A stretch of DNA of 25,000 nucleotides from Chrysomallon squamiferum (GCA_012295275.1 CM022665.1:47604602-47629601); one strand, 5' to 3'; shown: positions 9,712 to 18,935, counted from the first letter of the stretch. The notes: generated by a model from the sequence alone, not told the origin. A program made the numbers and translations.

Positions 9712-9800
9712 GGGATATATGGCTGTGAATACAGGATGTATTATTGATGACTCGAGATATTCTGTTTATGAAGAATGAGTGATGCTGAGAAGAGAATGTG
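9081..9800 (+). repeat. Compound array: five TGTATTATTGATGA units alternating with GA tracts
   Basis: GATGTATTATTGATGA-like units begin at about 9182, 9325, 9455, 9602 and 9735. Long GA tracts precede or separate them at about 9081-9180, 9244-9297, 9392-9427, 9522-9578 and 9664-9709. The units alternate between a GGCAATAGTTGTGCAGAGG type and a CTCGAGATATTCTG...GAGAAGAGAATG type, so the true period is a dimer of 277-280 bp. Open frames encoding arginine-glutamate repeats cross it but are microsatellite translations. Confidence 0.95.
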
Positions 9801-9868
9801 AATGAAAAACAAAAATATCTGTCAGTGTTATTGATCTGTTACACGCTGTTCACCAAGTCATCAACTAA

Positions 9869-10058
9869 CAATAACAGTAACAATAACGGTAATAGTAATA
9901 ACAGTAATAGTGATAACAGTAATAGTAATAACAGTAATAGTGATAACCATGCTGATGATGATGAAGATAAAGAGGATTAAAGAGGAAACTCTGTAATGAT
10001 AATAATACTGGCAATGATAATGATGATGAATTAGTTCCTAAACAAGAATTAATGGTGA

Positions 10059-10090
<32 letters not shown>

Positions 10091-10345
10091 TAATAATAAT
10101 ACTAACAATGATAGTGATGATAAATTAGTTCATAAAAAAGAAATAAAGGGTAAAATAGCAATAATAATAATAATGATGACATCAATAATAATAATAATTC
10201 ATAATATCATTAATAATAATGATAATAATAATAGTAATAATAGTATTAATAACAAGAAAAAGAATCATAATAATAATAATACCTATAACAAAAATATCTA
10301 TATTATTATTTATAATAATAATAGTAGTAACATCTATGATAATAT
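9869..10345. repeat. Interrupted (AAT/AGT/GAT)n trinucleotide region
   Basis: The region begins with AATAACAGTAAT and GTGATAACAGT variants, followed by pure AAT tracts near 10060-10090 and 10160-10180, then mixed AAT. A 60-codon frame at 9798-9980 reads the first part as Asn/Ser repeats plus an acidic tail, but it opens at GTG with no in-frame ATG. Confidence 0.9.
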
Positions 10346-10370
10346 TTGTCTATACTTTAATAGAAAAAAC

Positions 10371-10530
10371 AGATAAAAAACAAAGATAATAAAAAATGAA
10401 TAGTACATACAGATAAAGAACAAAGATAAAGAAATATAAATATAGTTTACCTGTGACAGTACATACAGATAAAGAACAAAGATAAAGAAATATAAACATA
10501 GTTTATCTGTGACAGTACATATAGATAATC
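10371..10530 (+). repeat. 56-bp tandem repeat, about 2.5 copies
   Basis: AGTACATAYAGATAA begins at 10402, 10458 and 10514, 56 bp apart. Each full unit contains GAACAAAGATAAAGAAATA and a TATAGTTTACCTGTGAC-like end. A partial copy lies upstream from 10371. Confidence 0.9.
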
Positions 10531-11640
10531 AGACACAGATGCTACATAAAAATATTTACATACATTATTTTCTCAGGTAATTTAAATATTTGAACTTCAT
10601 GAAACAAAAATACTTTATAACTTTCTAGATCTTTTAAAAAAAAAAAAAAAAAAGTATATGAACAGTTTTTCTTTGTTTCTTTAATATTTTTATTTCTGTT
10701 TCAAATTTATTTATTTATTTATTTATTTGTGTTTTATTTTAACTTTTAATTTTTATTTATTATTTATTATTTTTTTTTTATTATTATTATTTTTTTTTTT
10801 TAATTATTTATTTATCTACCTTTTTTCTTTTTCCTTTTTTTTTTTTTTTTTTTTTTTTTTATCTGCCTACCATTATTTAAAATCTCTTAAAGACTTGTGA
10901 AAAAAAACGTTCAGCAATAGTTGAAGTAAAATTATATAAAATAAAAAAACGCTTCTTAAAAATAATTAACATAAATTCAAAAAGTTGTTGGCAATTCCAA
11001 AAAAAAAAAAAAAAACAACCATAAACAACCAACTGCATAACTGTCTAAGTTAATAAAAAATTAGCCAAAAAAAGACCCCCCCCAAAAAAAAAAATCAACA
11101 TCTCCTATTTGGCAAACATATTATATTATTACACTAAAAGCAAAAACTGACGTGAGAAAAGTTAACACCGTAGCCATCTCAATATTTCAGCCAACGTCTG
11201 TATCAACAGTTAGTGATGGATAAGAATTTGGTTATCTCAGCTGAAAAGCATGCATGAAAGTATTTGAAGATAAACGTGTATCACTGTGTAGAGACCACCT
11301 CAGCTGACAAAGGGTTAAATAAAGCAGCCAACTGTTATAAAATGCTGATTTCGTTTGTTGTACAACTGAGCAGTGGGGAAGAGTGAGTGAGAGATAAAAA
11401 TATGACAGTGAAATGATGATATTTACAACAACAAAACAAAAAATGCAGATGAATATGTAAATATATAGATAAATTACAGTTATGTATTTTAGCAACTTAC
11501 GTAAAATTTATATAAAATTAAAAATAAATATGTAATAGTAACACAGTAATAGCAATAAATGTGATCTCTTTTTTTTTACAGTAAGTTATGGATTTTTATT
11601 ACATTTTTGTTTTTTTTATTGATTTAAAATTCTTTAGTTT
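10531..11640. other. AT-rich low-complexity region with homopolymers
   Basis: It contains A18 at 10636-10653, ATTT repeats at about 10705-10810, T26 at 10835-10860, A17 at 10999-11015 and a C8 run near 11077. The 11150-11400 part is less biased but shows no gene. A minus-strand frame over 11232-11495 is open, starts at TTG and has a hydrophobic AT-driven N-terminal half, so it is not called. A TTTTTTTTTACAG acceptor-like site ends at 11581 with no credible exon after it. Confidence 0.7.
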
Positions 11641-11647
11641 CAGTGGA

Positions 11648-11775
11648 ATAATAATAATAATATTAATAATAATAATAATAATAACAATAATAATAATAAA
11701 ATTAATAATAATAATAAAAATATTAATAATAATGATAATAATAAAAAAAAATTATAATAATAATAATGATAGTAA
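11648..11775. repeat. (AAT)n tract
   Basis: Interrupted AAT trinucleotides with an A-run at 11743-11750. Confidence 0.93.
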
Positions 11776-11790
11776 CATCTTTATTGTACT

Positions 11791-11868
11791 CACATTATTG
11801 TGTAGGTATAATGTATCCAGAGGGAGAGGGAGAGAGAGGGAGAGAGAGAGAGAGAGAGAGGGGGAGAG
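11791..11868 (-). repeat. Hairpin plus GA-tract element, left copy (inverted relative to 13800-13907)
   Basis: CACATTAT at 11791-11798 pairs with ATAATGTA at 11808-11815 around a 9-base loop. TCCAGAGGGAGAGGG and a GA tract to about 11868 follow. The reverse complement matches 13870-13908 over about 33 positions, with a 2-bp gap and two substitutions in the loop. Confidence 0.75.
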
Positions 11869-12330
11869 TTTTTTTTGTTGTTTTTTTAATTAAAATTTTT
11901 TTTATCATTATTCTTAATTTAACAAATATATAACTGGGAAAATTATTTTCAACAAATTCAAAGTTTAAGCTGATGAATAACAAAATGATAAAAAAAAAAA
12001 CTTGTCTGTATGTGAAAACTTCTCAGAATTAAAACGTACAAACAAACGCAAAGTAAAATAATCACTGTTAATGTTCTGAAAATACCACTGACAAATAATA
12101 CTTGTACGTCTTGTAATTAATTATTTTTCTATTGTACTTCTCAACAAACTCCTACCTTTAGTTACTAAATCATGTCTTACTGGCCTTTTTGTGAAATAAT
12201 CCTAAAGTGGATAAAAAAAAAATACCTGACTGACTTGTAAGCTCTATTCAAATGTAGCAAAACAAAAGATTAATTCTTGTTGAAGATTACGTGAACCATA
12301 TTTATAAAAAAATAAAAATAAAATACACAA
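11869..12330. other. AT-rich unique DNA
   Basis: T- and A-runs with no repeat array or coding signal. Confidence 0.7.
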
Positions 12331-12400
12331 AGAGACACACACACACAGAGAAACTCACACATTTCACATCACATATACACACAGAGATACACAAGTACAT
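12331..12400. repeat. CA-rich tract
   Basis: Imperfect CA dinucleotides with CAGAGA and CATA interruptions. Confidence 0.8.
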
Positions 12401-12700
12401 ATCTGCATCAAAGTAATGAGATGTTTTTATCTGCACTGGTTAAGAGATGTGTAATGATAACAGAAAAACACACAGCCAATATTCTGTAAGCAGTTCTTAA
12501 CCACTGGTAGATAGGGGTCTGTTGTCATAATATCACACACACACATTCGTTGATGGGTCACAGGCAAGATTGGGAAATAGCACAGTTTGTTCAGTGAGGA
12601 AGACTGACCATGTTGTCTGTTATTCATTGGGACTAGACTCAAACCAGTGAAACTCCATGATAAAATAATTTAGATTTAAAAGTGAACTTGCGTATATGTT
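12401..12700. other. Moderately GC-rich segment with a 9-bp inverted repeat and an open minus frame
   Basis: TGGTTAAGA at 12437-12445 and TCTTAACCA at 12495-12503 are perfect inverted repeats about 49 bp apart. A minus-strand frame is open from 12642 to 12427 and holds an internal ATG near the start and several cysteines. It is protein-like in composition but unrecognised, with no splice signals I would trust. The sequence around 12491-12520 (GTTCTTAACCACTGG) resembles the ends of some hAT transposons, so a mobile-element fragment is an alternative. Confidence 0.25.
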
Positions 12701-13600
12701 TTCACTCTATCACTCTCTGTTACTTTATGCTGTACATAAATTTAATTGTCTCTTTTCTTTCTCTCAAGTATTTCTTTTAAACTTTTCTTTTTTTCCCCTT
12801 AAACATCTAAACCAAAACAAAAGGTTCACACACAGTGTTACAATGAAAATGTATTAGTGTTTAACCTCTCCAAGATTCGAGATCAAAACAGTATATATAT
12901 ATTAAAAAAAAATCTAGTAGACTAGTTATTACCATTTTTTCCTTTCATTTTAAAGGGTCTTTTTTCCTTTTATTTTTATTTTTTTTATATTTTTTATTTT
13001 TTTTATTTTTATTTATTTATTTTTTTTATTATTATTTTTATTTTATTTTATTTTTTATTTTTTTTTTATATTATTTTATTTTATTGTTATTTTTTTTATT
13101 ATTTATTGAAAAATGTATGTCTCTGCACTAGAAATGAATACAAACATTATTCAAAGATTTACCTTTCCCTTCAAGGTGCTTTTGTTTTCAACAAACTATT
13201 TACCATTCCAGTACTGTTTAACACTAAGTATAATAAAAAAAAATAAAAAAAAATTCTATTTTATTTCTATGAATTAAGTGCATTTAAAATAAAAAAAATT
13301 TTAAAAAATGTTGTTGCTAACTGTTAAAAGTACCATGTAGAAGAAATATTTTTCTTTCCTAAATAACAAACAAAACAAAACAACAGAAAAAAATAAAAAA
13401 ATAAAACAAAACAGATATAAACCTTATCTTTCGACATGTGATAACATTTAATAATACATATTTGTTTAATTTTCTTGTTTATTACTTATATTTCATTACA
13501 GTAAATAAATAAAATTATTTCTGCATTTCTTCTTACTCTCAAAAACTGAAGGGACATTATATATTTTTTTTTTTGTCCATAGACATCTAATTTTCTTGTT
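12701..13600. other. AT-rich low-complexity DNA with (TTTTATT)n core at 12960-13110
   Basis: The middle is almost pure T with single A interruptions. The flanks are AT-rich unique sequence with AAAAT-type runs near 13230 and 13380. No gene signal was seen. Confidence 0.8.
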
Positions 13601-13607
13601 TGATGTT

Positions 13608-13797
13608 TTAATCTCTCTCTCTCTCTCTCTCTCTTTTACTCTCTCTCTCTTTTACTCTCTCTCTCTCTTACTCTCTCTCTCAAACACAAATAAATGCTCT
13701 GTCTCTCTCTCTCAAACACAAATAAATGCTCTCTCTCTCTCTTTCTTTCTCTCTTTTACTCTCTCTCTCTCTTTCAAACAAACACACAAATAAATGA

Positions 13798-13838
<41 letters not shown>

Positions 13839-13876
13839 TCCCCCTCCCTCTCCTTCCCTCTCACTCCCCCTCCCTC
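13608..13876. repeat. (CT)n region with interspersed AAACACAAATAAATG units
   Basis: CT tracts are separated by TTTTACTCTCTCT motifs and by AAACACAAATAAATG at 13682 and 13714, with a variant near 13776. A long CT tract at 13800-13832 leads into CCTCCCCCTCCC-type DNA. Confidence 0.93.
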
Positions 13877-13908
13877 TGGATACACATTATACCTATAAAA
13901 TAATGTGA
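13870..13908 (+). repeat. Hairpin element, right copy
   Basis: CACATTAT at 13883-13890 and ATAATGTG at 13900-13907 are a perfect 8-bp inverted repeat with a 9-base loop. CCCTCTGGATA precedes it. It mirrors the copy at 11791-11820, so the two face each other about 2.1 kb apart. Confidence 0.75.
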
Positions 13909-14145
13909 TGTTGCGAGCATTTTTGCGTACATTAGTTGCTGAGAGCAATAAAGGCCTAAATTAGGTTGATTAGTTTGACATTTTGTTGCAGTTATTCACG
14001 TTTTGCCCGGTTAGCGGTGCGAGCCTCTCTCTGTGAGTTGTGACGAGAAATCACCACCTCAGTCTTCTAGAAAAACAATCAATACTTTCCTGTCTGGCAG
14101 AATTTTGAAATAAAAATAAAAAAATAAAAAAAATAAAAAAATTAT
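13909..14145 (+). other. CpG-bearing unique segment with splice-like signals and an A-rich tail
   Basis: The part from 13915 to 14060 contains several CG dinucleotides and is richer in G+C than its surroundings. TTTTGTTGCAG ends at 13991 like a splice acceptor, and CTCTGTGAGTT near 14029-14037 looks like a donor. The 35-40 bases between could be a tiny exon. An AATAAA hexamer lies near 13948 and an AAAAAT-rich tail covers 14107-14143, which would also fit a retroposed fragment. No product is recognised. Confidence 0.2.
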
Positions 14146-14164
14146 CGTTATTTGTAGTTCTTCT

Positions 14165-14890
14165 GCACTTGTTAGTTTATGTAAATTTAAACTTTAATTT
14201 TGTTTTGTGTGTTAATTTATGTAAATTCTAAGTTTTCATTTCATTTTGAGGTTTTACTTATCTGTCTGTTAGTTTATGTAAATTTAAACTTTACTTTATG
14301 GTTTTACTTACTCATCTGCTAATTTATGTAAATTTAAACTTGAATTTTGATTACAGTCTTATTTGTCTGTCAATTTATGTAAATCTATATTTTCATTTCA
14401 TTTGTGGTTTTACTTACTTATCTGTTAATTTATGTAAATTTAAACTTTAATTTTGATTACAGTCCAATTTGTCTGTTAATTTATGTAAATCTAAATTTTC
14501 ATTTCGTTTGCGGTTTTACTCATCTGTCTGTTAATTTATGTAAATCTAAATTTTCATTTCGTTTGCGGTTTTACTCACCTGTCTGTTAATTTAGGTAAAT
14601 TTAAACTTGAATTTAATTAGTTCTCTTGTCTGTCTACTTGTTAACGTATGTAAATTTAAATTTTCATTTTCACTTCTAATCTCGTCTGTCTGTCTGTTAA
14701 GTTAGGTAAATGTAAACTTTAATTATAATTTCTTAACTCTGTCTCTCAACTTGTTAATGTACGAATATTTTCATTTCACTTGCAGTCAGTTCTACCACCC
14801 AATTTTGGGGAAATTTTTAAAAATTTAAACATTTTATTTGTTAATTTACATAAATATTTAAAAAAAAAAAAAACGTTCATTTTACTTCCA
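14165..14890 (+). repeat. About 13 copies of a 40-57-bp unit containing TTTATGTAAAT
   Basis: TTTATGTAAAT or close variants occur at 14176, 14216, 14273, 14323, 14374, 14429, 14480, 14535, 14590 (TTTAGGTAAAT) and 14645, with decayed copies near 14701, 14758 and 14845. Units also carry TTTTCATTTCGTTTGCGG or TTTAATTTTGATTACAGT blocks and TCTGTCTGTTAA. The last third is diverged. Confidence 0.93.
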
Positions 14891-15835
14891 CTCAGTTCTA
14901 AATTTAAACTTTAATTCTGTCTGTCTGTCTGTCTGTCATCATCATTATCTTGTCAAAAGATTATATTTTTGAACTTTTTTCGGTTCAGTCCTTTCTTTGT
15001 GTGGTATTCCTGCCATAATCAGTTGCCTTTACTTTTAAACCTTGTCTCTAATAAAAAAACTGACAACAGAACTCGTCGTTCAGTTTCAATTTCAACTATT
15101 TGATGAACCATTTCAGTAATATCCAGCAAATCTGTCTGATGCCATTCTTAATATATGAGAAAAAAAAAAAAAAAAAAAAAAGACCTAATAAAGAAAGCAA
15201 ATAATGTAGGAGAGAAAAAACAGCTTTTCTTTGTTAGAAGTGAGATAACTGTCGAATCAAGAAATTTATATTTGCCAACTTCAGTCCATATTTTTTTTTC
15301 AACCATATTATATTAGCGTCATTGACACTCAAATAAGTGGTTTGCAGATTAACAGTGAAGAAATGAGTGCTAATATGTTTTATTTTTTATTTTATTTTCA
15401 CAACGCTGTTGTAGGTATTAATAGAGAACTCAACAGCACTTCAGATGTCTGGTATTAAAACTTGTATAACTATTTATACTGCAATAATAATAAAATAAAA
15501 AAAATAATAAAAATTTTGCATAAATAATGTATAGAGTGAAATGTCATTTTAACACTCTTACAAAGAATAATACATTTTTTTTTTCCATTTCTTCTTGTTT
15601 AAAAAATAAAAAAAAAAAAAAAGGAAAAAAAAAAGAAAGAATAGAAGAAGGTTTTGTTAGTTATTTACATGAAATTTATGCACCAGTTTACGATATTATT
15701 GTTGCAAGAACAACGAGCTCTGTTAGTTATTTTTGGTGAGGTGATTAAATTCACATTAGCAGAGACGTGTTGGGTACACAGAACAACACAGAACAACACA
15801 GTAACACATGACTATTTAGTGAATTCTCGACTCTC
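14891..15835. other. AT-rich unique region with (CTGT)n and poly(A)
   Basis: (CTGT)5 lies at about 14916-14937, A22 at 15160-15181 and an interrupted A/G run at about 15601-15650. An ACACAGAACA duplication lies near 15777-15800. Short open frames at 15527-15872 are composition-driven. No gene was recognised. Confidence 0.65.
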
Positions 15836-16047
15836 TCTCTCTCTTGTGTGTGTAATATCGCATTTTAATTAACTTAGTACTGTGATAATATGTTTGACAT
15901 TTTCACTTCCATCACATTACTGGGACAAAAAAAAAATTACAGGCGCACTGTTTTTGCATTTACTAAAAAATGTGAATTATTCCATACAAACTGATGATTT
16001 TATGCCAGACCAGCACAAAAGCTATCCATCACACTTTGTTTTATGAC

Positions 16048-16092
16048 AGATACACACACACACACATACATACACACACACACATACACAAA
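16048..16092. repeat. (CA)n microsatellite with CATA interruptions
   Basis: Imperfect CA dinucleotides. The short words TATCCAT (about 16023) and ATGGATA (about 16091) flank it as an inverted pair, which may be chance. Confidence 0.85.
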
Positions 16093-16208
16093 TGGATAAC
16101 CTGTAATTTTACTGTGTGCAGTAAACAGTCTGATATGATTGCAGGATAGTAATTAGGCTGATAGAAGAGAGATACTTTCGGTGGATAAACAGCAAGGACT
16201 GCCAGAGT

Positions 16209-16270
16209 CAAAGTCTAAACGATGGGCTCTTCGAATAAACAAAGTCTAAGCAATGGGCTAGTTCAGTAAA
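16209..16270 (+). repeat. 31-bp tandem duplication
   Basis: CAAAGTCTAARCRATGGGCT begins at 16209 and 16240. The two units match at about 24 of 31 positions. Confidence 0.8.
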
Positions 16271-16304
16271 CAACTCTTTGTCATAAAAATGACAGGGCAG
16301 AATG

Positions 16305-16365
16305 CATGCAGGTGCAATGGCTCAGAAGTCGGAATATTCAGTTGGTTCTTAATGTCTGGTATTTT
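16305..16365 (+). mobile_element. Possible fragment of a tRNA-derived SINE head
   Basis: TGGCTCAGAAG at 16318-16328 fits the RNA polymerase III box A pattern TRGYNNARNNG and sits in a GGTGCAATGGCTCAG context like many tRNA-SINE heads. GGTTC at 16344-16348 could be the start of a decayed box B, but the following bases do not fit GGTTCGANNCC. No tail or target duplication was identified. Confidence 0.25.
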
Positions 16366-16835
16366 TCAGCAAATTGCATTTCTGCAACAGAAACTGACTG
16401 ACGCAGAATATCACTTAGAATTCCACATCTTCGGTATTTATATGCAGAAATCTCACATCTAGTCTTACATCTTTCTCTCTTTCTCTGTAATTATGCATCA
16501 TACTCATTTTTTGTTTTTTTTTGCCAGATGTAAATGATTGAACACTTTCTCTGTGATTATTCAAATTCCACATTGAAATTTATTCATATTTTTTATTTTT
16601 ATTTATGTTATCCGTCATATAAGTTTCCCTTTATGTCAAATAAAACACTAAAACAATAAAACACTAAACCATTAAAACAGTAATCTGATGTTTGTGTATG
16701 TCAGTGTTTGATATTTAAATTTCTGTTCATAATAATGTTTTGTGAATTTGTAAATAAATATCTGTGTTTTAAAAGGAAAACTTCATCAGAAGCAACATCT
16801 ACAATTAATAAAATGACTAAAATTTATTTCCAGAT
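16366..16835. other. Unique AT-rich DNA
   Basis: It contains a short AATAAAACACTAAAAC duplication near 16639-16675. Otherwise nothing was recognised. Confidence 0.65.
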
Positions 16836-16847
16836 CTGAAGAGAAAA

Positions 16848-16945
16848 AATTAAATAAATAAATAAATAAATAAATTTAAAAATAATAATAATAATAATAA
16901 TAATAATTAAAATAATAATAATAATAATAATAGTAATAATAATAA
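16848..16945. repeat. (AAAT)n and (AAT)n microsatellites
   Basis: AAAT tetranucleotides at 16850-16875 pass into AAT trinucleotides to 16945. Confidence 0.93.
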
Positions 16946-17139
16946 ATATGTAAGTAAATAACTACATCCTAATATACTGAAATAAATGTCACCTTTACTT
17001 GGTATGTAAATGTAAAACATGTACATTAATTGAACATCCTCTAATGAACAAAACAAAAAACTGAAATTATTGTGTTTAATTAGCTAAGCAGACATATACG
17101 TAGAATTAATTAGATAAAATCTTCATAAACCCAAATTAC

Positions 17140-17142
<3 letters not shown>

Positions 17143-17170
<28 letters not shown>
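17143..17170. repeat. Poly(T) run of 28
   Basis: Twenty-eight consecutive T, followed by ATCTTCTGTGCC, which resembles the CTTATCTATGCC block of the array just downstream. Confidence 0.95.
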
Positions 17171-17204
17171 ATCTTCTGTGCCTAAATCTCATTTTTGGTC
17201 AGTT

Positions 17205-17736
17205 GTAAAACTACCACGTTTTATTTAAATACAATCAAAAGTACTGAACTAAAAGCTGAATTTCTTATCTATGCCTTTGTAAGATATTTATTTACTTGCA
17301 AAACTTGAAATTATTTAAATACATCCAAAATGCATAAAACAAAAAGCTGAATTGACTGTCTATGCCTTTGTAAGACATTTATTTACTTGCGAAACATGGA
17401 ATTATTTAAAAATACAATCAAATGTAAAGAATTATGAGCTGAATTTCTTATCTGTGCCTTTGTAAGATAATTATTTACTTGTGAATCATAGGAATTAATC
17501 AAATACATCCAAAATGCATAAAACAAAAAGCTGAATTGATTATCTATGTCTATATCAGACATTTATTTATTTGTGAATCACAGGAATTAACACAAAACAT
17601 CCAAAATGCATAAAACAAAAAGTTGAATGAATTATCTATGCCTTTATCAGATATTTATTCACTTTCAAATCACATGAATTAACCAAAAAACATCCCCAAA
17701 AACGCATTAAAAACACTAAAAGCTGTATCAATCACC

Positions 17737-17810
<74 letters not shown>

Positions 17811-17935
17811 AAACTTAATTACTTGTACAAGGTGGAATTAATCAAACACTTCCTATCATATCACAGAAACTTCTCTCATACGTAGTCGAAGTTAAAAAAA
17901 AACCAACAAAAAAACGTGGAATTAATTACGCACAG
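17205..17935 (+). repeat. About 92-bp tandem array with ABAB dimer pattern
   Basis: AGCTGAAT or a variant occurs at 17254, 17345, 17437, 17529, 17621 and 17721, with spacings of 91, 92, 92, 92 and 100. Units alternate between a TACAATCAAA type (17232, 17413) and a TACATCCAAAATGCATAAAA type (17321, 17504, 17597). Beyond the TC tract, a seventh copy remnant (ACTTGTACAAGGTGGAATTA) and an eighth near 17914 remain. Confidence 0.92.
17739..17808. repeat. (TC)35 microsatellite inside the 92-bp array
   Basis: A perfect run of 35 TC dinucleotides sits where the unit would normally read CTTATCTATGCC...TTTATTTA. The unit resumes after it with ACTTAATTACTTGTAC. Confidence 0.97.
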
Positions 17936-17938
17936 CCT

Positions 17939-18117
17939 AATACTACTACTACTACCACCACCACTACCACTACTACTACTAATGATAATGGGATGCTACA
18001 AGCTACTTGTGTATCTGGGAGAACTTATATTCTCTCCGACATGTGTTTGCAATAATTGTGCCTGGTGGAGAGGTGATATAAATAAGACAGATGAGACAAG
18101 GTATGTAGTGAGTGCTT
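17939..18117 (+). other. (TAC/CAC)n tract and exon-like segment ending in a donor-like site
   Basis: TAC and CAC trinucleotides cover 17939-17981. The next stretch is more balanced in composition. From ATG at about 17982 a frame reads about 40 residues with a CVCNNCAWW cysteine/tryptophan cluster. It meets ACAAGGTATGT at about 18096-18106, a good match to a splice donor, and a stop follows about 15 bases later. If the donor is used, this could be a short 5' exon. Nothing is recognised and the region may be chance. Confidence 0.2.
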
Positions 18118-18182
18118 AGTCTCTCTCTCTCGTCTCATGTTTCCTGTCGTCTCTGTCTCTCTGTCTCTCTGTCTCTCTCTGC
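18118..18182. repeat. CT/GTCTCT-rich tract
   Basis: TCTCTCTCTC followed by repeated GTCTCTCT. Confidence 0.88.
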
Positions 18183-18364
18183 TCACTGTTACCAAATACA
18201 AACACACATTGAGTGGTTGGAGATGAAATAGTAAGTGGTTAAGAAAGGTGATTCGTTCCATGATGCTTGACACCTCAAGCACACAACACACATACATACA
18301 CACATTGATTGCAGTATGATAGGAGAAGAGCTGTAGTGGGTTATTCTTTTAATATGAAATTTAA
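18183..18364. other. Unique spacer
   Basis: Moderate composition with CACACAACACACATACATAC near 18280-18303. No ORF of note. Confidence 0.55.
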
Positions 18365-18740
18365 TATGAAAACATGAAAAAAAATAAATAAGTAGGTAAG
18401 TAAATAAATTAAAAAAAGAAGTAAATAAATAAATAAGTAAATAAATAAGCAAGTAAGTAAATAAATAAGTAATTAAGTAAATAAATAATTTAATAAAAAT
18501 TAATTAAAAATTTAAAAAATAAATAAGAAATGAATGAACAAATGAATATACATATATATATATATATATATAAATATGTAAAAAAAAATAATAAATAAAA
18601 GTGAATGAATGAATGAATATATAAATAAATAAAAGAATGTATTAAATATATATGTAAAAATATACAAATAACAAAGTAAATTCAGAAAAAAAAAATAAAA
18701 AAATAAAAAATAAGTAAGTAAGTAAGTAAGTAAGAAAAAA
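18365..18740. repeat. (AAAT/AAGT)n tetranucleotide region with (TA)n and (GAAT)n
   Basis: AAATAAGT-type units cover 18380-18490, TA dinucleotides about 18550-18572, GAAT about 18602-18620 and AAGT about 18711-18735. A minus-strand leucine/tyrosine/phenylalanine-rich frame through it is the repeat read in frame. Confidence 0.92.
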
Positions 18741-18935
18741 ATAATATGCTGTGTTCTCCTTAAATACTAATTAAAAGTTGTTCTATAAACGGTTCTATAT
18801 TAGCTATCATAATTACAGGCTTCAACAGTGGAATACCCTATCCTCTGCATTATAAATCATGTTGACCATGTAATCAATATTTTAATTTTCTTTGCTAATT
18901 TAATAGTTAATAATAAACAAGTTGGACGATAGCAT
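18741..18935. other. Unique AT-rich spacer
   Basis: Nothing recognised. Confidence 0.6.

Noticed and set aside
9517-9747. Arginine-glutamate repeat protein (and Ser-Leu frames opposite)
   Set aside because: GA dinucleotides read as Arg-Glu or Ser-Leu; the start is GTG and tract lengths vary without respect to frame.
9798-9980. Small secreted protein with hydrophobic N-terminus and Asn/Ser-acidic tail
   Set aside because: The frame starts at GTG with no in-frame ATG, and the tail is an AAT/AGT/GAT trinucleotide tract. The signal-peptide look rests on about 15 hydrophobic residues in AT-rich DNA.
11232-11495. 87-codon minus-strand membrane-like frame
   Set aside because: Starts at TTG and the hydrophobic half is driven by A/T-rich codons. 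No family resemblance or splice context.
11570-11893. Acceptor-like TTTTTTTTTACAG followed by an ATG frame
   Set aside because: The following frame is Ile/Asn/Arg-Glu from AAT and GA microsatellites; a pyrimidine run plus CAG is expected by chance in this DNA.
13596-13903. Ser/Leu-rich frames over the CT region
   Set aside because: CT dinucleotides read as Ser-Leu; the short AAACACAAATAAATG insertions do not keep a coding signal.
18189-18452. Two overlapping minus-strand frames rich in Leu, Tyr and Phe
   Set aside because: Mostly the AAAT/AAGT tetranucleotide tract read backwards; the cysteine-rich ends come from TGTG-type DNA.
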